Below the pieces are notes generated by a model that had not been told where the DNA came from, did not search any database, and saw nothing but the letters and a program-made list of their open reading frames with translations. Below, piece after piece: positions 6,570-16,433 of a stretch of DNA of 64,000 nt. The stretch's first letter is position 1; every line of letters starts with the position of its first letter. The position numbers were made by a program, and so were the translations under genes. The DNA lies in assembly GCF_003023845.1 (NCBI RefSeq), contig NZ_PYFT01000001.1, positions 1,054,001-1,118,000 of the forward strand, written 5' to 3'. The DNA comes from Adhaeribacter arboris (GTDB lineage Bacteria; Bacteroidota; Bacteroidia; Cytophagales; Hymenobacteraceae).

Positions 6570-9305
6570 ATGAACAAAAGTACATCTGGAATTAAATTGT
6601 TGCTCACGCTCTCGGTCTCCTTTATGGTGGGAACCTCTTGTCGAAACGCCAAAGAAGCGGAGACCCAGGCGCAGGCGGCGGCTACCACCGAAACAAAAGC
6701 TGTTCAGGTAACCAGCCCTAAAGTCGAAAAATTAAAACTGCCTACTGGTTTTCAGGCCGAACATTTATACAGCCCCTCGGAGAACAAGCAAGGCTCTTGG
6801 GTGGCCATGGCCTTCGATAATAAAGGCCGGTTAATTACCTCGGATCAATACGGCTTTTTATACCGCTTAGAATTGCCGGCTATGGGCACGGGCGGCAAAC
6901 CCAAGATAGAGCGCTTAAACGTGGGCATTGATAATACGGTTAGTGCCGATACCACCAAACCAAAAGTAGGCATGGGTTACGCGCAAGGCTTATTATACGC
7001 TTTTAACAGCCTGTACGTAATGATTAACCACAACAGCGATCAGAATTTTGAAAAAGGCAGTGGTTTGTACCGCCTGCAAGACATGGATGGCGATGATCAG
7101 TACGAAAAAATTACTTTAATAAAATCGCTAAAAGGAGAAGGAGAACACGGACCGCACAGCATAAAATTATCGCCCGACGGCAAGTCTTTGTACGTGGTGG
7201 CCGGTAATTTTACCGACATTCCGGAAATGAATGCTTACCGTTTACCAAAGGTTTGGGGCGAAGATAATATATTACCTTTAATTACGGATCCCCGCGGCCA
7301 CGCTACCGACCGGATGGCGCCGGCTGGTTGGATTGCTAAAATAAATCCGGAAGGAACGGACTGGGAACTAGTAGGCGCTGGTTTGCGCAATACCTACGAT
7401 ATTGATTTTAACGAAGCCGGCGATTTATTTGCGTACGACTCCGATATGGAATGGGATTTTGGGATGCCCTGGTACAAGCCTACCCGGATTTTGCACGTTA
7501 CCAGCGGGGCCGAATTTGGCTGGCGCACCGGTAATAGCTCTTGGTCGCCGACTTACGCCGATAATTTACCTCCGGTGTTAAACATTGGTCAAGGTTCGCC
7601 TACTAACTTTATGAGCGGTAGCAAAGCCAAATTTCCCGAGAAATACCGCCAGGCCATGTTTGCCTTCGATTGGAGCTTTGGTATTATTTACGCCGTGCAC
7701 TTAAAACCGCAAGGTGCTTCGTATACCGCTACCGCCGAAGAATTTATTTCCGGCTCGCCGCTGCCTTTAACCGATGGCACCATTGGTCCGGATGGGGCGA
7801 TGTACTTTTTAACCGGTGGCCGCCGGCTCGACTCTGATTTGTACCGGGTATATTACACCGGCAATAACGCTATTACCACTGCGGCTTCTCCTAGTTCATC
7901 GGTTGCGAACGACCCTTTGCATCAGCTTAGAAAGAAACTGGAACAATACCACGGCGAACCACAAGCCGGTGCCATAGAATTTGCCTGGTCTAATTTAAAG
8001 CACAGCGACCGGTTTATCCGTTACGCCGCCCGCATTGCCGTGGAACACCAGCCAGTAGCAGAGTGGCAGAATAAAGCTTTAAAAGAAATGGATCCGGTAA
8101 TTGCTACCCAAGCGGGTATTGCTTTGGCTCGTAACGGTGACAAATCCTTGCAAAACCGCTTGCTTACTAACTTAACGAAAGTTAATTACAACCCACTTTC
8201 CGAAACGCAACAGTTAGAATTACTGCGCGCCATCGAATTAACTTTAGCGCGGATGGGGAAACCCGATGCTTCCATGAGTGCCCGCCTGAATTCATATTTA
8301 AACGCGCATTATCCGGCCCAAAACAACGATGTAAACCGGTTGATCTGTAAAATTTTGGTTTATGTTGATTCGCCGACGGTAGTCGCTAAAACCATGGACA
8401 TGTTCGATAAAGCCAAAGATGATAATTCAAACCAAAAAACCTTTACCGAATCATCCGATTTGATTTTACGGAACCCGCAATATGGTTTGGATATCGCTAA
8501 TATGCTGGCCAAATTTCCACCGGCTCAGCAAATGTACTACGCTACCGCGCTAAGTGCTGCTAAAAAAGGCTGGACCCCGGATTCGCGGGAAAAATACTTC
8601 TCCTGGTATGCTTCCGCCTTTAAAAATTATGCGGGTGGCAGAAGTTTTGTCGGCTTTTTAGACCGGTCCCGGAAAATTGCTTTGCAAAACGTACCGCAAA
8701 ATAAAGTAGAGTACTACAATAAATTATCCGGAAGCGAATTGCTTACCAGTTCTGGCTTGGATATGGCCACTACCGGCGTGCAGCCAAAAGGACCCGGTAG
8801 AAACTGGAAATTACCGGAAGCCGCTGCTGCGGTAGAAGGTAAATTAGAAAACCGAAATTATGAGCAAGGAAAAGCCATGTTTGCCGCTAGTATGTGCATT
8901 TCCTGCCATAGCATACGGGGCGAAGGGGGGGCCGTTGGTCCGGAACTAACGCAATTAGGCACCCGCTTTTCGGTCAACGATATGCTGGTCCACATCATTG
9001 ATCCGAACAAATACGTTTCTGATCAGTATGCTTCCACCGTATTTATTTTAAAAGATGGCACTTCGGTTTTAGGCCGTTTGGTGAAAGAAGACGCCAATAA
9101 ATACTCGATTTCGCAAAACCCATTTGCCCCGGAAACCCTGCGGGATATTCCTAAATCGGAGGTTGCGCAAACCAAACTCTCTAATGTATCGATCATGATG
9201 CCGGGTTTGATCAACCGCTTAAACGAGGAAGAGTTAAAAGATTTAATTGCCTATTTGATGGCGGGCGGTAATAAAGAACATACCGTTTATGCCGCGAAAA
9301 AGTAA
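6570..9305 (+). CDS. Propeller-HEAT-cytochrome c lipoprotein (PVC-type haem-binding)
   Basis: A 911-residue exported protein. The N-terminus is a signal peptide ending in a GTSC lipobox at about residue 24, followed by an Ala/Thr/Glu linker. Residues ~55-430 resemble the six-bladed propeller of soluble sugar dehydrogenases (SPDGKSLYV, YDIDFNEAGDLF and GPDGAMYFL blades). Residues ~455-700 are HEAT-like helices. A cytochrome c domain at ~765-900 has C776-I-S-C-H780. This family occurs widely in Planctomycetes and Cytophagales; a role in periplasmic sugar oxidation is suspected, not proven. The tandem repeat upstream suggests co-regulation with rhamnose genes. The 10981-13235 pseudogene is a paralogue in layout. 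Confidence 0.85.
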   Translation: MNKSTSGIKLLLTLSVSFMVGTSCRNAKEAETQAQAAATTETKAVQVTSPKVEKLKLPTGFQAEHLYSPSENKQGSWVAMAFDNKGRLITSDQYGFLYRLELPAMGTGGKPKIERLNVGIDNTVSADTTKPKVGMGYAQGLLYAFNSLYVMINHNSDQNFEKGSGLYRLQDMDGDDQYEKITLIKSLKGEGEHGPHSIKLSPDGKSLYVVAGNFTDIPEMNAYRLPKVWGEDNILPLITDPRGHATDRMAPAGWIAKINPEGTDWELVGAGLRNTYDIDFNEAGDLFAYDSDMEWDFGMPWYKPTRILHVTSGAEFGWRTGNSSWSPTYADNLPPVLNIGQGSPTNFMSGSKAKFPEKYRQAMFAFDWSFGIIYAVHLKPQGASYTATAEEFISGSPLPLTDGTIGPDGAMYFLTGGRRLDSDLYRVYYTGNNAITTAASPSSSVANDPLHQLRKKLEQYHGEPQAGAIEFAWSNLKHSDRFIRYAARIAVEHQPVAEWQNKALKEMDPVIATQAGIALARNGDKSLQNRLLTNLTKVNYNPLSETQQLELLRAIELTLARMGKPDASMSARLNSYLNAHYPAQNNDVNRLICKILVYVDSPTVVAKTMDMFDKAKDDNSNQKTFTESSDLILRNPQYGLDIANMLAKFPPAQQMYYATALSAAKKGWTPDSREKYFSWYASAFKNYAGGRSFVGFLDRSRKIALQNVPQNKVEYYNKLSGSELLTSSGLDMATTGVQPKGPGRNWKLPEAAAAVEGKLENRNYEQGKAMFAASMCISCHSIRGEGGAVGPELTQLGTRFSVNDMLVHIIDPNKYVSDQYASTVFILKDGTSVLGRLVKEDANKYSISQNPFAPETLRDIPKSEVAQTKLSNVSIMMPGLINRLNEEELKDLIAYLMAGGNKEHTVYAAKK

Positions 9306-9355
9306 AAAATAATTGATCTGAAATAAGATCATACAAAATAGCAAACCTTGGAATT

Positions 9356-9404
9356 GGGTCAGTTGGAGGAAGGTAGTAACCTTGCCCGCTGGCCCTATTT
9401 TTTT
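9356..9404 (+). terminator. Rho-independent terminator after the 911-aa gene
   Basis: An imperfect hairpin: GGGTCAG (9356-9362) pairs with CTGGCCC (9389-9395), with an inner AAGGT/ACCTT pairing around an AGTA loop. A run of seven T follows at 9398-9404. It lies 50 bases after the stop of the upstream gene. Confidence 0.65.
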
Positions 9405-9444
9405 GTTGATTTTTTTATTATACTCCATTAAAAGGAATAAGACG

Positions 9445-9692
9445 TATGGGTAAAAGTAATAGTAGCTGTTTGTCTTGGGAGTCTTTTTAAGCCTCCAAGC
9501 ATTGGTGCGGATGCAATTGAATCGTAACCCGTTTGCCTCCTGGCCGGCGGGCCTCGTTTGGCTCTTTCGGGCCTTCTAAGCTTCCTTCTCTCCTCCGTAG
9601 AAATGCCTCGTTCCTCGGCACCGAAACCTTAGAAGGCCCTCTCTAGCCAAACGGCTGTCTTTTATTCTTAGCTACTGCTCCTTACCCATACT
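9445..9692. repeat. GC-rich intergenic palindromic repeat, copy 1
   Basis: A gene-free block between two convergent genes. The outer ends are inverted: GTATGGGTAA near 9445 and its complement near 9683-9692. Inside, 9555-9580 and 9628-9653 form a 26-bp inverted repeat with only a few mismatches at its centre. It shares GTTTGCCTCCTGGCCGG, CCTCGGCACCG and TAGCTACTGCT, in the same order, with the block near 26490-26640, and its left half with 14595-14665. The GC content is far above the flanks. It looks like a non-coding dispersed repeat; mobility is not shown. Confidence 0.65.
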
Positions 9693-9710
9693 TCTTTAAA
9701 TACCTATTCA

Positions 9711-9748
9711 AACAAAAAAGTCCACTTACCTAAGTGGACTTTTTTGTT
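9711..9748. terminator. Bidirectional terminator
   Basis: An 18-bp perfect stem (left arm 9711-9728, right arm 9731-9748) around the motif GTCCACTT/AAGTGGAC, flanked by A and T runs that give a T-tract on both strands. It sits between convergent genes and ends 23 bases after the stop of the minus-strand lipoprotein gene, which it most likely serves. Confidence 0.85.
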
Positions 9749-9770
9749 TTTCAAATTTTCTGATGATTAA

Positions 9771-10649
9771 CTATTTACAATTATAAGTTAAAGTAGAAAT
9801 TTCCGCCTGACTTCCGGTTTCGGTAGAAGTTACTTTGGTGGGATATCCATTGCTATTATATTCGTACACATTAGTGGTTGTATTGGTGGTGGCGCCGGTT
9901 TCATCCTTTTCTACCTTAGAAGTGATGTTGTTAGTCGAAATGGTAGAAGCATCTTGGAACAAGAAACCAATGGGTTTGGCCGGATTCTTTTTATCATCAA
10001 ACTGGTATTCGGTGCTGCCGGTAAGCAACATGTGGTTCATAAATTCGGCCACTGTTGGAATAGAAGCTGGGTTAATTGTTTGTAAAAACGCTGGATCAAT
10101 AGAATAGTCCATTGTCTTCGTAATGTTGCCATTTGCGGAAGTATAACTGGTATAACTAACAGGAATGGTTGCTTGAATAGGTAAACCAAGGGCTGCCAAG
10201 TTAAAATAAGTTGTTGATTTACTTAAAACTTTATTACTATACTCCGAGGTTATAGATAGAACATTAACCGGAGTAGTGCCGCCGCCTTGATTCGTAAAGA
10301 AATTAGCTCTGCCAACTAAATTATCCGCATTGTATTCGTAAGCTATATAGCCGGTAGCGGCATTATTACCATCGAACTGGTTAGCTTTGGTAATTTGATT
10401 AGAAGCGTTACGATCAAAAGTAAAGTAATTATCGTTGGCAGTACCGGCGCTATCGAAAGAAGCTTTGGTGAGTAAATCGTTGGTATACGTAAAACTGGTG
10501 GTATTGCTGCCTTCCTTTATTTCGGTAACCACGCAATCTTGGTTGCCATTTCCTCCCGGCGAAGGATCATCATCGTTGTTATTACACGCACTAACCAAAA
10601 ACAATAAGGCCAAACATAAGCCGGTAAAGGAGTTAAATTTTTTTTTCAT
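9771..10649 (-). CDS. Lipoprotein of unknown function
   Basis: A 292-residue protein with a lipoprotein signal peptide (LVSAC lipobox near residue 22) and an acidic CNNNDDDPSP linker that would place it on the cell surface by the Bacteroidota export rule. The mature part is Thr/Asn-rich with repeated short beta-hairpin-like units (FTYTNDLLTKASFD, YEYNADNLVGR, YEYNSNGYPTKV), resembling YD-type repeats. Two cysteines near the ends may pair. No enzyme motif is visible. It is followed by a strong bidirectional terminator and appears monocistronic. Confidence 0.65.
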   Translation of the reverse strand: MKKKFNSFTGLCLALLFLVSACNNNDDDPSPGGNGNQDCVVTEIKEGSNTTSFTYTNDLLTKASFDSAGTANDNYFTFDRNASNQITKANQFDGNNAATGYIAYEYNADNLVGRANFFTNQGGGTTPVNVLSITSEYSNKVLSKSTTYFNLAALGLPIQATIPVSYTSYTSANGNITKTMDYSIDPAFLQTINPASIPTVAEFMNHMLLTGSTEYQFDDKKNPAKPIGFLFQDASTISTNNITSKVEKDETGATTNTTTNVYEYNSNGYPTKVTSTETGSQAEISTLTYNCK

Positions 10650-10980
10650 GGATAATTAATTTGGTGAATGGAAGTGGTAAAGTTTGTTTATTTTAAAGTA
10701 CTAGAGTCCTAAAAAGTTATTAGAGTTGCACCGCTCCAAAAATAATTAAGGTAAAAGTATTTTATTTTTAAAATGATTTGCTGCTCTATCACCTTCTGTT
10801 ATTTTTTGGTAAAAACACTTTCGGGTATTAATCCGATATTTCTCTTTGAGAACTTATCCGGAGTCAAAAATGCTTTCATACATTTATTCCCTTTTTAACA
10901 CAGGTAAAGATAGAAAAATCTCTCTTTGTTCTGCACCATCCGTTTCATTTACATGACCTTATTATTTTATTTGATTAAAG
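10650..10980. other. Intergenic, AT-rich, no clear feature
   Basis: 331 bases between divergent genes (lipoprotein on minus, propeller/cytochrome pseudogene on plus). It is AT-rich. I found no copy of the CAGGATA tandem repeat, no long inverted repeat and no convincing ORF. It presumably held the promoters of both flanking genes. Confidence 0.5.
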
Positions 10981-13235
10981 ATGAAAAGCAAAATCTGGGC
11001 GATCAGTGCCTTTTTATTATCGCTGGTTTTTACTTGTAAAACTCCCAATCCTGTATCGCAAACCAGCCCGTCGCCCCACCGGTTAGTAAATAAAGATCCC
11101 CCGGCTGTGCCTTTATCGCCGGAAGAAAGTATGAAAAAAGTGCAGCTTCCCCCCGGTTATCACCTGGAGTTAGTGGCTTTGGAACCCATGGTGCAGGAGC
11201 CGGTAGCCATTGCCTGGGACGGCAACGGACGGATGTTTGTGGCCGAAATGAATACCTATATGCTGGACGTGTACGGCACCGATAAATACAAACCTATCAG
11301 CCGGATTAAACTACTGGAAGATATCCATAACGATGGCAAAATGGATAAAGCCACCGTGTACATTGACAGTTTAGTCCTGCTCCGCATGATTTTACCGCTG
11401 GATGACCAACTCATTGTGAACGAGACTAACACCAATCATTTGTGGAGTTACCGCGATACTAATGGCGACGGGGTGGCCGACGAGAAAAAACGGATATACG
11501 AAAATAACCTGGTGGATACCCGCAACCTGGAACACCAAAAAAGTGGTTTAATCTGGAATGTAGATAATTATATTTACGTTTCCCGCGACCGCATTCGCTT
11601 CCGGTATAAAAATGGGATGATGGAAGCCGATTCGTTAATGGAAGACCCGGGTGGACAATGGGGAGTGGCGAACGATAATTATGGCCGCTTGTTTTTCTCA
11701 GCGGGTGGCGCCGAGCGGCCGATCGTTTCTTTCCAGCAAAATCCGGCTTATGGCCGTTTAGATTTAAAAGATCAATACAACGAAGCTTTTTTATCCACCT
11801 GCCGATTATTGGTACGCTGGATGCACAGGGTGGTCCCAAGCGAATGCGGCCGGAAGATAATTCTTTAAATCATTTTACTTCTAGCGGGGGGCAATCTATT
11901 TTCCGGGGCGACCGGCTTCCCGCCGAATTGCAGGGAGACTTCTTCACTCCCGAGCCGGTTGGGCGTTTAATCCGGCGGGCTAAAGTTATTAATCAGAATG
12001 GCAAAGTTTCCTTGCAAAACGCTTACCACCAAAAAGAATTTATCGCCTCCTCTGACATGAATTTTCGGCCGGTGAATACGGCAACCGGGCCGGATGGTTT
12101 GTTGTACATTGTGGATATGTATCACGGCATTATTCAGGAAAGTGAATGGACCAAAGAAGGCAGTTACATTCGGCCGCAGATATTAGCCCGCAGATTAGAT
12201 AAAAACAATGGCCTGGGGCGCATTTACCGGGTGGTACACGATGATTTTAAACCCGATTTCCAAAAACCTCAATTACTAAATGCCCCTTCCCGTACTCTGG
12301 TTTCTTATTTAAATTACCCGAATGGTTGGTGGCGCGATAATGCTCAAAAACTTTTAATTGTACGAGGTGATAAATCAATAGTGCCCGCCTTGAAAGAAAT
12401 GCCAGTTAAGCAACCTTCTTTCTGGCAAAAACTATTTTCCCGGCCAGCTAAAACGGAACATCTAACTAAAATTCACGCATTATGGACATTGGAAGGATTA
12501 GAGGCCATTGATAAAAACACTTTATTTCAGGCTTTTAAAGATGAAAATGCCCAGGTAAGAAAAACGGCGGTGTGGATCAGCGAAAAATTCCTGAAGCAAA
12601 ACGATTCCGAAACACTCCAGCAATTGCAAACATTACAAAATGATCCAAATCCGGAAGTAAAAATTCAGTTAGCTTTATCCCTACGGGCTCTTCCGGATAA
12701 CCTAGGAAATTTGCTGGTGCAGGAAATAATCTCTAAAAATCCAACTATTCCTTTGTTAGCTGAATCGGAGAAAAGCCGGTTTAAAACCGCCGAGGCTATT
12801 GCCCGCAGAAAAGAAGAATTCCATAAATTAACTCCCCTGGACAGAGCCTTGTTAACGAAAGAATCGGTTATTTTCCAGCAGGTTTGTGTTGCTTGCTATG
12901 GCCAGGACGGCAAAGGAATTGCCTTGGGCAGCAACGATATGGTAGCACCGCCCTTATCCCGGTTAAAGCGAATTAACGGCGACAAAGCTACGGTTATTCG
13001 GATTTTATTAAACGGCTTATCCGGCCCGGTAGAAGGAAAAACATACCCGGATGTAATGCCGGCTATGGGCCACAACGACGATGAATGGATTGCCGCGGTA
13101 TTAAGTTATGTGCGTAACGACATGTACAACAAAGCTCCCATTATTCGTCCGGAAGAAGTAAAAGAAATCAGAGCCCAAACTGCCAACCGGCAAAAATACT
13201 GGACCTTAGATGATCTGGAAGCTTCGGCAAAGTGA
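10981..13235 (+). pseudogene. Frameshifted propeller-HEAT-cytochrome c gene
   Basis: Two overlapping ORFs (10981-11868 and 11844-13235) are one gene broken by a -1 type frameshift near 11800. Frame 1 reads ...YNEAFLST up to there. The coding continuation IIGTLDAQGGPKRMRPED lies in the frame beginning CCG at 11802, so one base is missing around 11800-11801. The combined product (~750 aa) has a lipoprotein-like N-terminus (FTCKTP), a dehydrogenase-like propeller, HEAT helices and a C-terminal cytochrome domain. Its haem motif is C-V-A-C-Y: codon 12897-12899 is TAT where the family has CAT, so the axial histidine is lost. A frameshift plus loss of the haem ligand argues for decay rather than sequencing error alone. 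Confidence 0.8.
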
Positions 13236-13258
13236 TGGTCTTACCAAGCGTTACATAT

Positions 13259-13287
13259 GCATCAGGGTAAAACCTGATGCTTTTTTA
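13259..13287 (+). terminator. Rho-independent terminator
   Basis: A perfect 8-bp stem GCATCAGG/CCTGATGC (13259-13266 and 13273-13280) with a GTAAAA loop, followed by a run of six T. It lies 23 bases after the end of the frameshifted gene, which suggests that the gene was recently functional. Confidence 0.8.
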
Positions 13288-13304
13288 TTTTAATAAACCT
13301 CAAA

Positions 13305-13408
13305 TATAGCGCGGAAGTTACTTCCATGCCTTTCGCGCTCACTCCTTAGAAATATTTAAAATAATTGGTACTATGCAGATAAGGCACGGAAGTAACTTCC
13401 GCGCCATA
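13305..13408. repeat. 104-bp element with 28-bp terminal inverted repeats
   Basis: Positions 13305-13332 and 13381-13408 are inverted copies with two mismatches over 28 bp. Each arm contains the 13-bp palindrome GGAAGTTACTTCC or its complement. The 48-base interior is AT-rich and non-coding. It resembles a small non-autonomous inverted-repeat element or a genomic repeat unit; I see no clear target-site duplication. Confidence 0.6.
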
Positions 13409-13438
13409 GTGCCTTTCTCTCCAGAAAGAATTATAAAT

Positions 13439-14503
13439 CTAAACCCGTTCTAATTTTATGGGATAGGTTTTCTTTGAAGCCCATTGGGGCACGTATATGT
13501 TCTCATCGGAATCCACGCATACATCGTGGGGGTGCATAAAGCCCATGAACGAACGGTCTTTTTGCTGTTCCTGTAAAACATTCTGCACGTACTTGGGTTC
13601 CGTGCCGCCCGGCGTAGATATTACCCGGTCTTTCTCATCGAAAATAGTGATGTATCCGGAATTGGGATATTCCTGGGAAGTACTGCGATAAACGGCGGCG
13701 TACAAATTTTTTCCTTTTAAAACCGGCCGGCAAATAAAGGAGCCCGGTACCGGAATGGTACTGATGTATTTGCCATCCAGCGTGAATCGTTTCAAACTCA
13801 TGTGCGACCGGTCGGTTATGAGTAGAGTAGGATTTTTAGAATTTCGATTATCGAATAATACGCCATGGCAGCAATCAAAGGTTTCGTTGGCGGTACCTTT
13901 ACCGCCGAAGTGCCGGATGTATTCGCCTTTGGAATTATATTGCGTGATAAAATTTAATCCGTAACCATCCGCCACGTAAATATCGCCATTGTTAGGGTTA
14001 ACGGTAGTTTCGGTGGGTTTAAACTCGCCCGGGTGGTTGTAAGATTTATTTTGTCTCGGATAGTCAATTTTAAAAATTTCCCGGCCTTTCAAGTCCGTTT
14101 TAATTACTTGGTTCCGGTCGGTATCGGTAATAAATAAAAATTGTTGCCCGCCTTCGTTGCTTAGAGTTAAACCGTGCGCCCCAGGATAGCTGGTACCCCA
14201 GGCATCTAAAAGCTTCCCGGATTTATCGTAAATCAAAACGTTGTTCTTGGTTTCGTTGGTGAGTAATAGTAACCTTCCCTGCGCATCTTCTACCATTTCG
14301 TGGCAATCGTTCACCGGATTTTTTCCGGCATCTAAAACTCCCCAGCCTTCCACTACCCGGTAGCGGTGCGAATTATGGCCTAAGGTAGTAACGTTAGTTT
14401 GAGCCATACCTTTTTTAATCCAGATGTTCGGGAACACAGAACTGACTACTAAGGCGGTGCCAGTTTTTTTTAGAAAATCGCGTCGGGAAGTATTATCAAT
14501 CAT
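13439..14503 (-). CDS. TAT-exported NHL-type beta-propeller protein
   Basis: The start is placed at the ATG of MIDNTSRRDFLKKTG (plus 14501-14503), because the longer frame up to 14680 runs through a GC-rich repeat and lacks protein character. The product has 354 residues. The N-terminus has a twin-arginine signal (SRRDFLKK). The body has NHL/6-bladed propeller repeats (GRLLLLTNET, FLFITDTDRNQVIKTD, NGDIYVADGYG, LLITDRSHMSLKRF, ENIYVPQW). Such proteins bind ligands or form part of redox complexes; no catalytic motif is clear. It is the last gene of a minus-strand series after DUF1501, the DUF1549/1553 cytochrome, SusD and SusC. Confidence 0.75.
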   Translation of the reverse strand: MIDNTSRRDFLKKTGTALVVSSVFPNIWIKKGMAQTNVTTLGHNSHRYRVVEGWGVLDAGKNPVNDCHEMVEDAQGRLLLLTNETKNNVLIYDKSGKLLDAWGTSYPGAHGLTLSNEGGQQFLFITDTDRNQVIKTDLKGREIFKIDYPRQNKSYNHPGEFKPTETTVNPNNGDIYVADGYGLNFITQYNSKGEYIRHFGGKGTANETFDCCHGVLFDNRNSKNPTLLITDRSHMSLKRFTLDGKYISTIPVPGSFICRPVLKGKNLYAAVYRSTSQEYPNSGYITIFDEKDRVISTPGGTEPKYVQNVLQEQQKDRSFMGFMHPHDVCVDSDENIYVPQWASKKTYPIKLERV

Positions 14504-14594
14504 TTTAAATATTTTTTGCGTAGTTGTTTTTCGAGATAATGGTTGAAGCCTTTTAAGTCTCCAGGTGGCACTGCTAACTATTTTACGAGTTCGT

Positions 14595-14665
14595 GTTTGC
14601 CTCAAGCCCTGTAGGGCCCGTTTGGCTCTTTTAGGCTGGTTTAAGCTTCCTTTTTCTCCTGGGGT
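14595..14665. repeat. GC-rich intergenic repeat, partial copy 3
   Basis: This aligns with the left half of copy 1: GTTTGCCTC, then a GGGCCCGTTTGGCTCTTTT block and a TAAGCTTCCTTTTTCTCCT block in the same order. The right half and the matching inverted arm are missing. It lies in the 226-base gap between the DUF1501 and NHL genes and artificially extends the NHL reading frame. Confidence 0.55.
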
Positions 14666-14729
14666 CGGAATAGCTAACAAGTTTTACTTGCCCGATAAAT
14701 AGCCCAATAAATTACTAAATAGCTCCGCA

Positions 14730-16196
14730 TTAAGCAAATAATTCCATTACCGGTTTTCCTAAACCATCGGGAGTAGTGTAAAAAGGTCGTTCTTCAATGA
14801 TGGCGTGAGCGTCTTCGGCGATGCCTAAAGCATGATAAATGGTCTGGTGAATTTGGTCGATTTTAATGGGTTTTTCTACTGTCTTGCAAGGCCTTTCATC
14901 CGCCGTTCGGCCGTAAACGTTACCTTTTTTCAAACCACCCCCAAACATCAAAATAGAGCAACCATCGGTGAAATGCCGGTGCATGCCGTAGTTTTTAATG
15001 TCGTTGATAATGGTGGGTTGATCTACCTGGTGCTTTACTTCCGCTCCGGGGCGACCTTCCAGCATCATATCGCGGCTAAATTCGCTGGCTAAAATAACAA
15101 TGGTCCGATCTAAGTGGCCGGTTTTATCTAAATCTTTAATCAGTTGAGCTACCGGACCATCAATATGCTTCTTCATATCCGCAGCCCGGGTATGGCCGTT
15201 TTCGTGGGTATCCCAACCTAAAAAAGGCACGTATTCGGTAGTAACACTTATAAAACGGGCACCTTTTTCCGTAAGCCGACGCGCCAATAAACAGCCTAAA
15301 CCAAACTTGCCGGTATTATAAATAGCATAACTTTCTTTAGGTTCGGTGCTCAAGTCAAAGGCTTTGGCTTCCGGCGAATTGAGCAGCCTATACGATTGCT
15401 CCATCGCCCGTTTCAGCGATTCTTTTTGGTAATCACTCCCGAATTCCCCGAATGCGCTTTGGCTAATTAGTTCGTTGTATAATTGGTTGCGTCGCTCGAA
15501 TCTTTTATACGACATGCCTACCGGTGGTTTCACGCTATCTAAACCGCTGGTCGGGTCCGCAATCATGAAAGGTCCGAATTCATTACCCAAAAAGCCGGAA
15601 GTATGAAATGCCTTTAATTCTTCGCCTTCGCCTAAAGTTAAACGTTGTCCGATATCAATAAAAGCGGGAATAACCGGATTTTTAGGTCCTAGTTCTTTGG
15701 CAATCCAGGCGCCAATATGCGGGGCGGCTACCGATTGGGGTGGTTCGTAACAGGTGTGCCAATGGTATTGATGCCGGGAATGCAGAATAAAACCCAAATC
15801 GGCGGCCACGTACGACCGGATTAAAGTACCTTTGTTCATTACCTTCCCAATCGATTCTAAACCTTCAGAAAAGTGAATGCCATCTAAAACGGTAGGTACG
15901 GCTTTAAAGGTGCTCAGTACCCGGTTGGAATCCATGCCTTTTTCAAAGGGAGTGTATCGTTTGGGGTCAAAAGTATCCGTATGCGCCATGCCGCCCGCCA
16001 TCCACAATAATATAACGGTATCTGCTTTTGTTTGCGCGATTTTGTTTTTAACCGCTGCTGATTCCAACACTTTTTGGTTTTTATCCCGGCTGCAAGAAGT
16101 TAATAAACCACTCAAAGGAGCACCAGCTGCCAAAGCAGATAAGGTAGCAGCACTCGCGTTTTTTAAAAATTCTCGTCTATCCCATTTGGTTTTCAT
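14730..16196 (-). CDS. DUF1501 family exported protein
   Basis: An ~488-residue product from the start MKTKWDRREFLKNAS, with a twin-arginine signal (DRREFLK). DUF1501 proteins share the alkaline-phosphatase/sulfatase-like fold and are almost always encoded next to DUF1549/DUF1553 cytochromes. Family motifs seen are LLWMAGGMAHTDTFDPK near the N-terminus, FLGWDTHENGH in the middle and ILASEFSRD later. The usual GEFGR reads SEFSR, so the family is recognisable but a little divergent here. A biochemical role is not established; periplasmic location is expected. The upstream gene in the same direction is the DUF1549/DUF1553 partner. A second such pair is at 26944-30717. Confidence 0.85.
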   Translation of the reverse strand: MKTKWDRREFLKNASAATLSALAAGAPLSGLLTSCSRDKNQKVLESAAVKNKIAQTKADTVILLWMAGGMAHTDTFDPKRYTPFEKGMDSNRVLSTFKAVPTVLDGIHFSEGLESIGKVMNKGTLIRSYVAADLGFILHSRHQYHWHTCYEPPQSVAAPHIGAWIAKELGPKNPVIPAFIDIGQRLTLGEGEELKAFHTSGFLGNEFGPFMIADPTSGLDSVKPPVGMSYKRFERRNQLYNELISQSAFGEFGSDYQKESLKRAMEQSYRLLNSPEAKAFDLSTEPKESYAIYNTGKFGLGCLLARRLTEKGARFISVTTEYVPFLGWDTHENGHTRAADMKKHIDGPVAQLIKDLDKTGHLDRTIVILASEFSRDMMLEGRPGAEVKHQVDQPTIINDIKNYGMHRHFTDGCSILMFGGGLKKGNVYGRTADERPCKTVEKPIKIDQIHQTIYHALGIAEDAHAIIEERPFYTTPDGLGKPVMELFA

Positions 16197-16433
16197 CATG
16201 GTTATTAGTTGCAAGTTATAGATTGCAATTTATAAGTTACAAGTTTGTAAATTATTCTATTTTAGTAATCTAAGTGTTCCTAATTAAAGAATATCTTTCT
16301 CATTATTAGCTTCAGTACACTACTATCAAATTTTCCAAATAAAGCTGGAAGTAATTTGAAATCTGAGTTACCCTTGGCTTTAACAAGGGAATTGAAAGCT
16401 ATGGTCTATAGACCATGGACTATCGTCTGACAT

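Noticed and set aside
14504-14680. N-terminal extension of the NHL-propeller gene
   Set aside because: The added 59 residues are translated from a GC-rich repeat and precede a complete twin-arginine signal; the ATG at 14503 is a better start.
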